From Streptomyces mirabilis (GTDB taxonomy: Bacteria > Actinomycetota > Actinomycetes > Streptomycetales > Streptomycetaceae): 64,000 nucleotides of DNA. A program made the translations under genes and the position numbers. Positions 42,801 through 48,915 of this stretch are shown here, piece after piece; the stretch's first letter is position 1; each line of letters starts with the position of its first letter. The notes below the pieces were generated by a model that worked only from the letters and a program-made list of their open reading frames with translations, did not search any database and was not told where the DNA came from. The stretch lies in the NCBI RefSeq assembly GCF_039503195.1, contig NZ_JBCJKP010000001.1, positions 1,550,001 to 1,614,000 of the forward strand. The letters are read 5' to 3'.

Positions 42801-44862
42801 CGAACACCGGGTCGCGGTCGAGCAGGTCGCGGGCCATACCAGCCCACTGGGAGCCCTGGCCGGGGAAGACGAACGCCAACTTGCCGGTGGGGACGGTCTG
42901 CTGGGGTCCCACGACCGTATCGATACCAGTACCAGTACCAGTACCAGTACCGGTGTCGGTGTCGGTGTCGGTTGGGCCCTCGGCGAGTGCGCGCAGGGCG
43001 GTCAGCAGGCCGTCGCGGTCGGTCGCCCGCACGACGGCCCGGTGCTCGAAGTGCGTGCGGTGGTGGGCCAGCGTCGCGGCCACTTCGGGCAGCGTCGGCC
43101 GCGGCTGTGCGTCGAGCGCTTCGAGGAGGCGGGCGGCCTGGCCCCGGAGGGCGGGGAGGGTACGGGCGGAGAGCGGGAAGAGGGTCGCGCCGGGGAGGTC
43201 CGCCAGGGGTGTCCCGGTGGCCGGCCGTACGAGGTCCCGCGGCGCCTCCTCCAGCACCACGTGCGCGTTCGTACCGCTGATCCCGAACGCGCTCACCCCG
43301 GCCCGCCGCACCCGGTCGCCGCCCCGCGGCCATGTCCGGGCGACGCTGTGCACCCGCAGGCCGCCGCCCGCCCAGTCCACGTGCTCGGTCGGGGTGTCGG
43401 CGTGCAGCGAGGCGGGGAGCAGTTCGTGGCCGAGGGCCAGGACCGTCTTGATGACACCGCCGATGCCCGCCGCGGCCTGGGTGTGACCGATCTGGGACTT
43501 GAGGGAGCCGACACCGAGCGGCCGGTCGGCCGGGCGCCCCGGCCCGAAGACGGCGGCGAGCGCCCGGCCCTCGATGGGGTCCCCGAGCCGGGTGCCCGTG
43601 CCGTGCGCCTCGACGTGGTCCAGGTCGTCCGGGCGGAGTCCGGCCGCGCCGAGGGCGGCCCGCACCACCCGTTCCTGCGCCGGGCCGCTCGGGGCGCTCA
43701 GGCCCTGGCTGCGGCCGTCCTGGTTGATCGCCGACCCCTTGACGACGGCGAGGACCCGGTCGCCGTCGCGGCGCGCGTCCGCGAGCCGCTTGAGCAGCAC
43801 CAGACCGCAGCCCTCGGCCCACACCACGCCGTCCGCGTCGGTCGAGAACGGGCTGCACCGCCCGGACGGCGACAGCCCGCGCAGCCGACTGAACTCGACG
43901 TGTCCGCGCGGGGTGACAAGGAGCGTCGCGCCGCCCGCCAGCGCGAGGTCGCACTCGCCGCTCGCCAGCGCCCGCGCGGCCAGGTGCAGGGCGACGAGGG
44001 AGGAGGAGCAGGCGGTGTCGACGGTGACCGCCGGGCCCTGAAGGCCGAGGGTGTAGGCGATGCGTCCGGAGGCCACACTGGACGCCGAACCGGTGCCGAC
44101 GTGCCCGTCGAGCCGGCCGAGCGCGGCCGAGGCCTGGTAGCCGCTGTCGTACAGCCCGATGTAGACGCCCGTGGAGCTGCCGTTCAGGGTGTCCGGGACG
44201 ATCCCGGCGCGCTCGATGGTCTCCCAGGCGGTCCTGAGCAGCAGCCGCTGCTGGGGGTCCATGGCCGCGGCCTCGCGCGGTGAGATCCCGAAGAAGTGCG
44301 CGTCGAAACGGTCGATGTCGGAGAGGAAGCCGCCGCGCAGGGTGTACGCCGTGCCGGGGGCCTCCGGGTCGGGGTCGTAGAGGCCCCGGGTGTCCCAACG
44401 GCCCGCGGGCACCTCGGTGATGGCGTCCTCGCCGGAGGCGAGCAGCCGCCACAGCGCCTCGGGGTCGTCGGCGCCGCCGGGGTAGCGGCAGCCCATGGAG
44501 ATGACGGCGATGTCCTCGTCGCCGCGCACGGGCGCGTCCGCCGGCGGCGGCGCCGCCGCGCCGACGGGTCCATCGTCGAGGACCGCCGCGGCGAGCGCCG
44601 CGACGGTGGGGTGGTCGAAGACGAGGGACGGCTCCACGGGGCGGCCGATCCGACCCGAGAGCTCCGCGGCCAGGGTCACCAACTGGCGAGATCCCAGGCC
44701 GAATTCGGCGATCGGCCGCTCGGGGTCGACGGCCAGTGGGTCGAGCCCGGCCGCCTCGGCGACGGCCGACGTCAGCCAGGCCCGCACGTCCTCGGAGGTC
44801 ACGTCCTCGGAGGTCGTGAGGGACATCTCGGGGAACTGCTTCGGGGACTCGCTCGCAGGCAT
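30898..44862 (-). CDS. Type I polyketide synthase: ACP-[KS-AT-DH-KR-ACP]x2-C-FkbH
   Basis: 4,654 residues. Domains (approximate residues): loading ACP 24-96 (GLGS, Ser58); KS1 116-540 (DTACSSS Cys285, HGTGT 420, IGHTQ); AT1 660-960 (GHSQGE, YASH, so methylmalonyl-CoA likely); DH1 1024-1280 (DHTVFGRTVVSG, last Pro replaced by Ser; HPALLDAALH); KR1 1340-1740 (TGGLGAVG, Tyr1671, GVLADG, B-type-like); ACP1 (GMDS, Ser1838); KS2 1902-2330 (Cys2072); AT2 2432-2735 (GHSLGE, FASH); DH2 2794-3060 (HRVTGEVWLP intact); KR2 3070-3520 (TGGLGGLG, GVLDDA); ACP2 (GLDS, Ser3603); condensation domain 3672-4090 (HHAVSD); FkbH-like region 4127-4654 with HAD motif VDGDETLWGG and C-terminal GNAT-like part (LMSCRALGRGVEE). 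No ER and no thioesterase. A fatty acyl-AMP ligase gene lies upstream to load ACP0; a carrier-reductase gene follows. The FkbH domain should form glyceryl-S-carrier from 1,3-bisphosphoglycerate. Confidence 0.93.
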   Translation of the reverse strand: MPASESPKQFPEMSLTTSEDVTSEDVRAWLTSAVAEAAGLDPLAVDPERPIAEFGLGSRQLVTLAAELSGRIGRPVEPSLVFDHPTVAALAAAVLDDGPVGAAAPPPADAPVRGDEDIAVISMGCRYPGGADDPEALWRLLASGEDAITEVPAGRWDTRGLYDPDPEAPGTAYTLRGGFLSDIDRFDAHFFGISPREAAAMDPQQRLLLRTAWETIERAGIVPDTLNGSSTGVYIGLYDSGYQASAALGRLDGHVGTGSASSVASGRIAYTLGLQGPAVTVDTACSSSLVALHLAARALASGECDLALAGGATLLVTPRGHVEFSRLRGLSPSGRCSPFSTDADGVVWAEGCGLVLLKRLADARRDGDRVLAVVKGSAINQDGRSQGLSAPSGPAQERVVRAALGAAGLRPDDLDHVEAHGTGTRLGDPIEGRALAAVFGPGRPADRPLGVGSLKSQIGHTQAAAGIGGVIKTVLALGHELLPASLHADTPTEHVDWAGGGLRVHSVARTWPRGGDRVRRAGVSAFGISGTNAHVVLEEAPRDLVRPATGTPLADLPGATLFPLSARTLPALRGQAARLLEALDAQPRPTLPEVAATLAHHRTHFEHRAVVRATDRDGLLTALRALAEGPTDTDTDTGTGTGTGTGIDTVVGPQQTVPTGKLAFVFPGQGSQWAGMARDLLDRDPVFADELDRCDAALRPFTTWSVAAVLRGAEGAPPLDRADVVQPVLFAVMVSLAAVWRARGVRPDAVVGHSQGEVAAACVAGALSLSDAAAVVALRSQALTGLSGTGTMAVVALPHDEVEDRLADLDGRVWVAAVNSGRSTVIAGDVEPLETLLADLDREQVFARRLDVDYASHSPGVEPVRATVLDELDGVTTCPTSVAWYSTVTGEPVTEELEADYWYTNLREPVRFAPTVERMAADGYRCFVELGPHPSLVTALHTVAEDSGHENLVAVGSLRRDEDGPACLDRATAELHVHGRRIDWRRLVPDTAPADLPTYAWDPRRHWIEPESTTGASGLFDRAAHPLLGIQLQSPDETRWTFRGEWSEDTADWLPDHTVFGRTVVSGTTLIELCRAALAVARPDDPADLTDLLLLSPLTLPDSGTVEVSVEVVTAGPLPEITVHSRPRAQEATGWTLHATASASAPAAPTADRPPVWPEAAEPAWTPETYERLTALGLGYGPAFQGVRSAVTTGDGELLARLSLPPTARDAADPYPLHPALLDAALHVAAGLDASDGRVLLPVAVGRCVLPPGGARDLTAAVRRTGGSGTDLTLDVALWDTDGFPAGRLEGVRLRAADPADLNGASENARHLYEVVWTAVPEQPDAAAGTEWAVVGAPSDPEVAGALRGLAEAGRTHVRSGTGGADVSGAGGVDVFVRFWPRPATDVEPSAAAQELAASALAELRALIALPQDAAPARTVWVTRGAVAAVDEDTVPGLAQSVLWGLARSARAEHPELGLTLLDLDDSDPADVLLTAATRPEEPELASRAGTLLAPRLVRARDRDATGTPVVPDPVGRPALVPTDGTVLITGGLGAVGRHIARLLAEHGVPRLLLTSRQGPDDPRAAEVAAELTALGVEVEVAACDIADAAAVAGLLGRIGEESPLRGVVHCAGVLADGVVAELTPERLAQVLRPKVDGAAHLHRLTADARLDLFLLVSSAAGVVGNAGQGNYAAANVFLDQLAHHRRALGRPGVSLSFGAWAGEGLAAAHADLNRMARLGHRALTPDQGRELVELALRQGAPHLVAWALDLPRLRETAATAATTGVGSTAAVWRSLLPAPRTGRSGGDGLADRLARLPEAERAERVLALVREEISRALGLRSTESVRPDQPLRELGMDSVTAVELRNRIGARIGAKLPATLLFDHPTAARLAAHLLSTALAAGDRTTPATRPTRVTTPAADEPVALVAMACRLPGGVSDPEGLWTLVAEGRDAVGPFPAERWDVAALYDPDPDAVGKSYAHEGGFLNDDDLTSFDAGFFGITPKEAAAMDPQQRLLMETAWEALERAGIVPAELAGSATGVYVGMFGSDYLAGSRLDQLDGYVGTGSALSVASGRLAYVLGLAGPALTVDTACSSSLVALHLAAQALRAGECDLALAGGVTVMVTPGTFVEFSRLRGLSPTGRCRSFSDDADGAIWAEGAGMVVLKRLSDARRDGDEVLAVLRGTAVNQDGRSQGLSAPNGPAQEQVIRRALELSGLQPADIDYVEAHGTGTTLGDPIEANALAEVFGDSRPQDHPLYLGSLKSNIGHAQAASGVIGLLKVVQSLRHRTLPRTLHADTPSRHVDWENSGLRLVRDTAPWPSSPGRTRRAGVSAFGISGTNAHVIVEEAPPVEKADEKDEIPAGKRLFALSGRSEAALRGQAARLADHLTEEAGEDIALPDVAHTLARHRSHFERRAALVAGDRDELLLRLDALARGRAPLAAPRDDGTGKVAFVFAGHGGQWPGMGVELMAGSVAFREELVRVDEAVRRRVGWSVLNALRAPEEFAPLGRTEFLQPVLFAVNASLAAAWRALGVRPDAVVGHSLGEIAAAYSVGALTLDEAVTVVTGRGQAVVPLVGKGGMLSLELPPARVEELLAPFTGRLFVAAVNSARSTAVSGEVDALAELRERLDERGIAARPLTTPFASHTPLMDPLRAELLDRFSGVRGVRTPTPLYSAVLAEPVPGDRLDADHWYANLREPVRFADTVRRMLDDGYRYFVELSPHPSLTSSIEAVAAEAGIDAVGVGSLRRQSDGHDVLLHGLGELYTAGYTPDWPLLFPQGRRVDLPTYAFTRERHWLAPAPATASAGGSPLLGTHLEASDEPDRHLFQADVDLDDSRFAYLTDHRVTGEVWLPGAAFLDMALEAASTLRGGGEVRLADVRFEQPLPLEVDRPVRLQLVLSPAEDGFRDFTIASTPSGGHGAPWQRHVSGRLAVTTETATDDEERLDAVRERCDEQVDLAAVYTGLAALGIDYGPAFRGLEEGRRTNVAALGRLAHTPAAGHLLHPAVLDAAFHTAALPGGAPEGRAFVPAAVGRLTFTGLRTAPVWATCRLRSVDGDTATVDLRLWDEDEQLVLEAREFELAALSPLDGALFETHWQPRPAAQHPPAEGGGLILADDTGVAAELTERLGSSVPWVIARRGESFGVDGPGRYVLDPADPRHLARLLDEAFPDGPPERVVQLSALDAPAITDAGTAEEAARLCCLSTLHLVRALADRPVGRAPRLFVVARGSQAAGDSTRVTHPEQALAWGFGLAVAQEYPELSATLIDLPPNDGVDALWTQLRHADDERLVALRESGRLVPRLARTRPDDGGNGEVTSDGVYLITGGLGGLGRVVAERLVRRGARRLALMSRGEPDARTASWIRGLEGHGTTVHLARADVADREELTAALGAVRREAGPIAGVVHAAGVLDDATVANLTDERVLRVLAPKVLGTTLLTELIPEAESLVLFASAAGLLGSAGQSPYAAANAFLDAWAHHLSRADRRALSLDWGAWAGVGMVAESGVRAAETGRSGLLALSPQDGGELFERVLATSRRQLAPLALDWETLAHDPDAARTRPILGDLITVPTGGDGADDLVASVFAATTERDRADRLEAYVRARVGQVSEGTVDVSATTALKELGLDSLMLVRLRNAFARELGAELPAATVFSASDIRGLARALGEVLPERDTAAQAGERRPEARRPEAAVEVPESELLPATRDVLRLLRSAPPGMPDAAHAVGLALRLTTPTTREELTDILTRLAGRHAALRTAIVTGAGGEHARLLRVDRELAGPVLRWTDVPGDDELDGADRLRRLLEPPFDLVNPPLWRFELLDSGARGQVLAFGAHHAVSDLQSLLLVAGELDAELSGTSLGDAVTNRDIDLLIEAQPTDDTPGEGVTAWREAFQGSDRLDLTLARPRPATRSYRAGSVSVTIPDGLMERVSAAASALAITPAAFCLGTLTVLLARMRQKERFVLAVPVDTRIHADAYDAVGFFGVPVPFPAEAGAGEPIERVLRRTDGRLDRVRAKGAMFSDVLSTLTRQGLHRANAPLVEVYFNYVRSAAGRLAHLEVLPAGTGYSDLDLMITMTPDAGRIRLDHNLDILDAATSVELGEGFLRLLAEVADDPTAAVRSMPDTAVEATPAVRSTSGTAVDVPEGAPEDTRHPPRRSLALAATFALGNLPLLCEAAVEEGAWDGGLTVAEAPYHQVLAALRDPCGVFADPTAAVGVALLRAADMERFGPVDDALLAELRTAFPAALRAVSERTRKPLIVGFLPSAHARGRFARWEREVADELAEVPGIAVLRPDDWTRCHAVEEPFDERTERIAHLPFTPHFQAAVALCLADVVRAVRRPAPKVIAVDGDETLWGGVAGEIGPEAVDLTGPRALLARRLLQWRAAGALLALVSNNDEATVRAVLDRPDSLLEAEHFSVLSATWGPKSARLAEAARTLGLGPDSFLFLDDNPVEIAGVRSALPEVLSVTCPPSAELGEFLGRLWPLVPAAATAEDALRARFYEQERDRDAVRAQAGFEEFLAQLELEVDIRALSGADVERAEQLLRRTNQFTLRGRSADGGDLGRWRERGEVWTAAARDRFGDYGQIGLLALRADGDQLDVLAWLMSCRALGRGVEERLLRWLADRADELGCVKVRLTAEHTPRNVPARRLLAALGGGDQDDERLETVVTPEHLRAFRSWRRG
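42924..42972 (-). repeat. Hexanucleotide microsatellite in the KS1-AT1 linker
   Basis: On the plus strand (TACCAG)4-TAC is followed by about three copies of CGGTGT. On the coding strand it gives alternating Asp-Thr then Gly-Thr dipeptides. Being a multiple of three, copy-number changes would only lengthen or shorten the linker. Confidence 0.85.
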
Positions 44863-44914
44863 CGGGAAAGGTGTCCTCGTGAACTCGGGTCAGGCGGATT
44901 CCGTACGACGGGTA

Positions 44915-44954
44915 CGGCGACCGTGGACGGCGACCGTGGACGGCGACCGGTCGA
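44915..44954. repeat. 13-bp tandem repeat between the FAAL and PKS genes
   Basis: CGGCGACCGTGGA occurs at 44915-44927 and 44928-44940, with a partial third copy to about 44954, in the 217-bp gap between the ligase stop (45080) and the PKS start (44862). The rest of the gap shows no gene; a GAGG about 12 bases before the PKS ATG is the probable ribosome binding site. Confidence 0.75.
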
Positions 44955-45079
44955 CGGTGATGGGTGGACGGCGCAGGCACCGGCGCACGACTGAGGAACC
45001 CCAGGTGTACGGCGGGTACACCGGGATGCCCCCTCGGCGCGGGTGTCCGCGCCGACAGGGGGGGTTGACCTCGTCTACC

Positions 45080-46804
45080 TCATCTCGCGGCGGACGCGCC
45101 CACGACCGCGAGGGCGTCGGCGAGATAGGCCGCCCGGGAGGCGTGGCGCTGGATCTTCCCGCTGGACGTCTTGGGGATGGTGCCGGGGTGGACCAGCACG
45201 ACGTCACGCACCGCGAGGCCGTGGGCCTCGCCGATCGCGCTGCGGATCACCTCGGTGATCCGCTCGGAGTCGGCCGCCGCGTCCGGAGCCGTCTCGGCGA
45301 CGATGACGGGCTGCTCGCCCTCGACGCCGCCGTCCACGGAGAACGCGGCGGTGCAGCCCGGCCGAAGCGCCCCGTGGGACATCTCGGCGGACAGCTCCAG
45401 ATCCTGCGGGTAGTGGTTGCGTCCGTCGATGACCATCAGGTCCTTGAGGCGGCCGGTGACGAACAGCTCGCCCTCGCGCTGGAATCCGAGGTCTCCGGTC
45501 CGCAGGAAACGGTCCGGACGGTCCTTCAGCGTGGCCCGGAAGGTCTCGCGGGTGGCGAGGGCGTTGCGCCAATAGCCCTTGGCGACGCCCGCGCCGCTCA
45601 CCCAGATCTCGCCGACCTCCCCCTCCGGCACCTCCTCCCGCCGCTCGGGGTCGGCGATCACCACGGTCGTACCGGGGATCGGCCGCCCGGAGCCGACGGC
45701 TGCCGCGTCGGCCGCGCCCGCGTGCGGACTTGACCCGGGGGCCGCGGCGAGGAGGGGCGGGGTGTCGGCCGACCCACCGGTGACGATGAGCGTGGCTTCG
45801 GCGAGGCCGTAGCACGGATAGAGGGCCTCGCGGCGGAAGCCGACCGGCCCGAAGGTCTCGGTGAAGCGCCGCAGGGTGGCGGCCCGTACCGGTTCGGCTC
45901 CGTTGAAGGCGACCTTCCACCGGCCGAGGTCGAGTCCGTCGAGGAGTTCGGGGGTGGCGTGCTTGAGGCACAGCTCGTAGGCGAAGTTGGGGCCGCCGCT
46001 GGTGTGCGGGCGGTAGCGGCTGAGGGCGGTCAGCCAACGCGCGGGCCGCTGGAGGAAGTGCAGGGGCGAGAAGAGCGTGGCGGTGGCGCCGAGGTGGACG
46101 GTGTTCAGGACCGGGCCGATGAGGCCCATGTCGTGGTACACCGGCAGCCAGCTGACGAACAGTTCGTGGTCGTACTCCGCGAGCGTGTCCGGGGTGTGGC
46201 CCATCCGCTCGGTGATGGCCCGCTCGTTGTCCAGCAGGTTCCCGTGCGTCACCATCACGCCTCGCGGGGCGGAGGTGGAGCCGGAGGTGTACTGGAGGAA
46301 GGCGACCGAGTCTGCGGTGAGGTCGGGTTCGCGCCAGGAGTCGGCCGCCTCGTCGGGTATGTCCTCGGTGGCGACGCAGGTGATCCCGTCCAGTTCGGGC
46401 AGGTGTTCCGCCTGGGCGGCCAGGGTGGCGAGCACCTCACGGCCGCCCAGGATCACCTTGGCGTCCGCGTCGGCGATGAGGCGCTTCATGCGGGTCAGGG
46501 CACGGTGGTTCTGCGACCGCCCCTGCGGGGGAACGCCCGGCACGGCGACGACCCCGGCCGAAAGACAGCCCAGGTAGCCGCAGATGAACTCCAGGCCGGG
46601 CGGGTACAGCAGCAGCGCACGGGATCCGGCCAGGCCGCGTTCCTGCAGCCAGGCGGCGACGGCGCGGGACCGACGGGCCAGACGTCCGTACGAGATGTCC
46701 TGGATCTCTCCGTCGCAGTCGCCCGTGACGAGGTAGCGGTATGCCGTCCGCTCCGGCTGTTGCGAGGCGTGCGTGGTCAGTAAGTCGACCAGGGAACGAG
46801 CCAT
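45080..46804 (-). CDS. Fatty acyl-AMP ligase (FAAL)
   Basis: A 574-residue adenylate-forming enzyme of the FAAL/FadD32-like group: P-loop LQYTSGSTSAPRGVMVTH (about residues 171-188), SWLPVYHDMGLIG (the long-acyl signature), LYPCYGLAEATL, RTGDLGF and the C-terminal catalytic Lys in PKTSSGKIQR. FAALs convert fatty acids to acyl-AMP and pass them to carrier proteins without making acyl-CoA. The obvious acceptor is the N-terminal ACP of the PKS encoded 217 bp downstream. ATG 46804 has AGGTGAG nine bases upstream; ATG 46828 has none. Codon 8 (46781-46783) is TTA, the rarest Streptomyces codon, read only by the bldA tRNA. Confidence 0.93.
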   Translation of the reverse strand: MARSLVDLLTTHASQQPERTAYRYLVTGDCDGEIQDISYGRLARRSRAVAAWLQERGLAGSRALLLYPPGLEFICGYLGCLSAGVVAVPGVPPQGRSQNHRALTRMKRLIADADAKVILGGREVLATLAAQAEHLPELDGITCVATEDIPDEAADSWREPDLTADSVAFLQYTSGSTSAPRGVMVTHGNLLDNERAITERMGHTPDTLAEYDHELFVSWLPVYHDMGLIGPVLNTVHLGATATLFSPLHFLQRPARWLTALSRYRPHTSGGPNFAYELCLKHATPELLDGLDLGRWKVAFNGAEPVRAATLRRFTETFGPVGFRREALYPCYGLAEATLIVTGGSADTPPLLAAAPGSSPHAGAADAAAVGSGRPIPGTTVVIADPERREEVPEGEVGEIWVSGAGVAKGYWRNALATRETFRATLKDRPDRFLRTGDLGFQREGELFVTGRLKDLMVIDGRNHYPQDLELSAEMSHGALRPGCTAAFSVDGGVEGEQPVIVAETAPDAAADSERITEVIRSAIGEAHGLAVRDVVLVHPGTIPKTSSGKIQRHASRAAYLADALAVVGASAAR

Positions 46805-46981
46805 ATGAGGAGTCTCACCTGTTCGCATGAGTGAGCGAGAAAAGTGGAGTTCGAAGGCCGCGGGGTGCGTATGCGCAGGTGCCGTGGCCGCCCGGCCCCC
46901 TTGCCGGACAGTCCGTCTCGACCAACCCGCCCGAGGAGCGGCGGCGATGCATACGCCGGCCCCTCGTGGCCCCCGTTCGGC

Positions 46982-47010
46982 TTGCTACCAACGAGTAACA
47001 CGATAGCAAG
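46982..47010 (-). promoter_or_regulatory. Dyad overlapping a candidate promoter of the FAAL-PKS operon
   Basis: CTTGCTA (46981-46987) and TAGCAAG (47004-47010) are perfect 7-bp inverted arms with a 16-bp spacer. On the minus strand this also reads as -35 TTGCTA, 16 bp, -10 TAGCAA, pointing at the ligase with a leader of about 170 nt. The surrounding 46980-47065 stretch is unusually AT-rich for this genome and holds two GTAACC copies further up. Promoter, operator or both; assignment from sequence only. Confidence 0.45.
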
Positions 47011-47081
47011 TCTTGTCGGCCAGGTGGATGTAACCCCGGGTATTCAATAGGTAACCGGCCAATCTGCCGTCCCCCACGCCT

Positions 47082-47912
47082 TTATGACGTGCCGGGAGTC
47101 GCGGGGTGTTCGAGATGCGCGGCGAAGGCGGCGAGGTCGGCGACCACGCGGTCGGGCTGTTCCCAGTGGACGTCGTGCCCGACGCCCTCGTAGGCGATCA
47201 GGCGTGAACCGTGGATGGCGTCCAGGATGGTCTGTTGGTCGCCGCGGGGCAGCAGGTCGTCCTGGTCACCCCAGATGACGACGGTGGGCACCAGGATGCC
47301 CGCGAGGGTCGCGCGCAGATCGGTGTCGAGCAGTCCGCGCAGGGTCTCCTGCCAGACGTACGCGGGGACCTTGAGGTTTTCGTCGATCATCGTCTCGACG
47401 AGGCCCCTGGCGACGGGTCGGGCCAGCGCGCCGGAGACGAACTCCTCGACGAACTCCCGGGGAACGGGGTCCGAGAGCCCCTCGACGGCCTCCCGCATAC
47501 CGGTCACCGCCGGCTTGTCCTCGAGCGTGCCGGGTACGCCGATCAGCACCAGCCCCGAGATCCGGTCGGGATGGCTGCCCGCGACCATCCGGGCGGCCAC
47601 GCCGCCGCTCGAGGCCGCGACGAGCACGGCGCGGTCGATGGCGACGGCGTCCAGGAAGGCGACGAGGTCGGCGGCGTAGTCCTCGGGCGTGTAGCCCTCG
47701 GACGGGCGGTCGGCGTCGCCATGGCCGCGCTGGGTGGGCGCGTAACCGCGCAGGGCGGCCGGAAGGCGCCTGAGGAGGGGTTCGAAGGCCCACCAGGAGT
47801 CACCGAGTCCGTGCACGAAGACGACCGGTGTGCCACTGGGGTAGCCGGCCTCGGCATAGGGCAGCGTGAGCCCTTCCCGCACCTGGGCGGACTTCAGGGA
47901 GATCACGGTCAC
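47082..47912 (-). CDS. Alpha/beta hydrolase
   Basis: A 276-residue alpha/beta hydrolase: VFVHGLGDSWWAFEPLLRRL (about residues 31-50), elbow VAASSGGVAA with the nucleophile Ser in A-S-S-G-G rather than G-x-S-x-G, acid residue in WGDQDDLLP and His in EGVGHDVHWEQP. No signal peptide. Closest in layout to epoxide-hydrolase/esterase-type members; substrate unknown. It reads towards the FAAL gene with a 277-bp gap, so it may or may not belong to the lipid cluster. Confidence 0.86.
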   Translation of the reverse strand: MTVISLKSAQVREGLTLPYAEAGYPSGTPVVFVHGLGDSWWAFEPLLRRLPAALRGYAPTQRGHGDADRPSEGYTPEDYAADLVAFLDAVAIDRAVLVAASSGGVAARMVAGSHPDRISGLVLIGVPGTLEDKPAVTGMREAVEGLSDPVPREFVEEFVSGALARPVARGLVETMIDENLKVPAYVWQETLRGLLDTDLRATLAGILVPTVVIWGDQDDLLPRGDQQTILDAIHGSRLIAYEGVGHDVHWEQPDRVVADLAAFAAHLEHPATPGTS

Positions 47913-48014
47913 GACACCCTGCCTCCTTCGCTCCGCCGCCCGGTCGGGGAACCAGGAGCGGAGAGCGAGCGGCGATCCCTTCCGACAGTACCGACGAGTG
48001 GCGGGGCCCGCGTC

Positions 48015-48830
48015 TCAGGACGTCCGGACGAAGCGCGTGAGGGCGGCGGCGTACCGCCGCGGATGGGTGACATGGGGAATGTGCCCCGCCCCTTCGACGG
48101 TCCCCCGCCGCGCCCGTGGCAGGGCCGCGGCCAGCCGGTCGAGGATCGTCCCCAACCACATCGGGCTCCGCGTGCCTCCGCTGAGCGGTACCGGTGCGGC
48201 GCACCGGGCGAGGGCGTCGGTATCGATCTTCGCCCAGTCGGGGTCGGACTGCTCGTCCAGCCAGGTGGGCGCGTTGTGCACGAACGTCTCGCGCACCGCC
48301 GCGGGCAGCCGGTCCCAGGTGCCGGGTCCCATGGCCACCTCCTCCACGAACTGCCGTGCGCCCTGTCGGTGCTCGCCCTTGCGGAGATGGGCGAGGACGG
48401 CGTCCATCGAGGCTTGCGTCGGGCGTAGTTGTCCCAGCGCGTCCGGGTCGTCGGCCACGATCGCGACGAGCGGGGGCTCGTGGACCGTGATGCTGCGGAA
48501 CAACTCCGGCCGGCGCGCCGCAAGCCCCAGTGCGATCGACCCGCCGAAGGAACTGCCCGCCACGTGGGCGGGCGCGGGGCCGAGCCGCTCGATCAGGGCC
48601 TCGAGGTCGTTCTCGTCCTGTCGGCGGGTGCCCTGTCCCGGCCCCGCTTCGCTCTTGCCGTGACCCCGGCGGTCGTAGGTGACCACCCGGAACGACGCCC
48701 GAAGATCGGCCTCGATCGCGAGCTGCCACGACGTGTGGTCGCTCCACGAACCGTGGACGAGGACGAGCGGGTCGCCCTCCCCGACGACCTGGTGGTAAAG
48801 GTCCAGGTCGCCTGTACGCAGCAGGGGCAC
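48015..48830 (-). CDS. Alpha/beta hydrolase
   Basis: A 271-residue alpha/beta hydrolase: LVLVHGSWSDHTSWQLAIEA (about residues 22-41), elbow AGSSFGGS (nucleophile Ser about 94), and His in GAGHIPHVTHP. The GTG start follows CACAGGAG. It is not closely similar to its neighbour at 47082, from which 102 bp separate it, so these are not a recent duplication. Function unknown. Confidence 0.86.
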   Translation of the reverse strand: MPLLRTGDLDLYHQVVGEGDPLVLVHGSWSDHTSWQLAIEADLRASFRVVTYDRRGHGKSEAGPGQGTRRQDENDLEALIERLGPAPAHVAGSSFGGSIALGLAARRPELFRSITVHEPPLVAIVADDPDALGQLRPTQASMDAVLAHLRKGEHRQGARQFVEEVAMGPGTWDRLPAAVRETFVHNAPTWLDEQSDPDWAKIDTDALARCAAPVPLSGGTRSPMWLGTILDRLAAALPRARRGTVEGAGHIPHVTHPRRYAAALTRFVRTS

Positions 48831-48915
48831 GCGTGACTCCTGTGGGTGCAGGGCGGACGGGAGGGGTCCGCCGTGAGCATGCCTTCAGTGTGCGCCGACA
48901 GCACCGGCCGGGGCG

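Noticed and set aside
40222..44283. 1,353-codon plus-strand frame opposite the PKS
   Set aside because: It mirrors the PKS codons, has no domains, and the opposite strand encodes canonical KS, AT, DH, KR and ACP motifs.
46777..47001. Small minus-strand frame between FAAL and the hydrolase
   Set aside because: No ribosome binding site, overlaps the FAAL start and the candidate promoter, and no conserved features.
47082..48830. The two hydrolases at 47-49 kb as a tandem duplication
   Set aside because: Their nucleophile elbows and flanking sequences differ clearly; they share only the fold.
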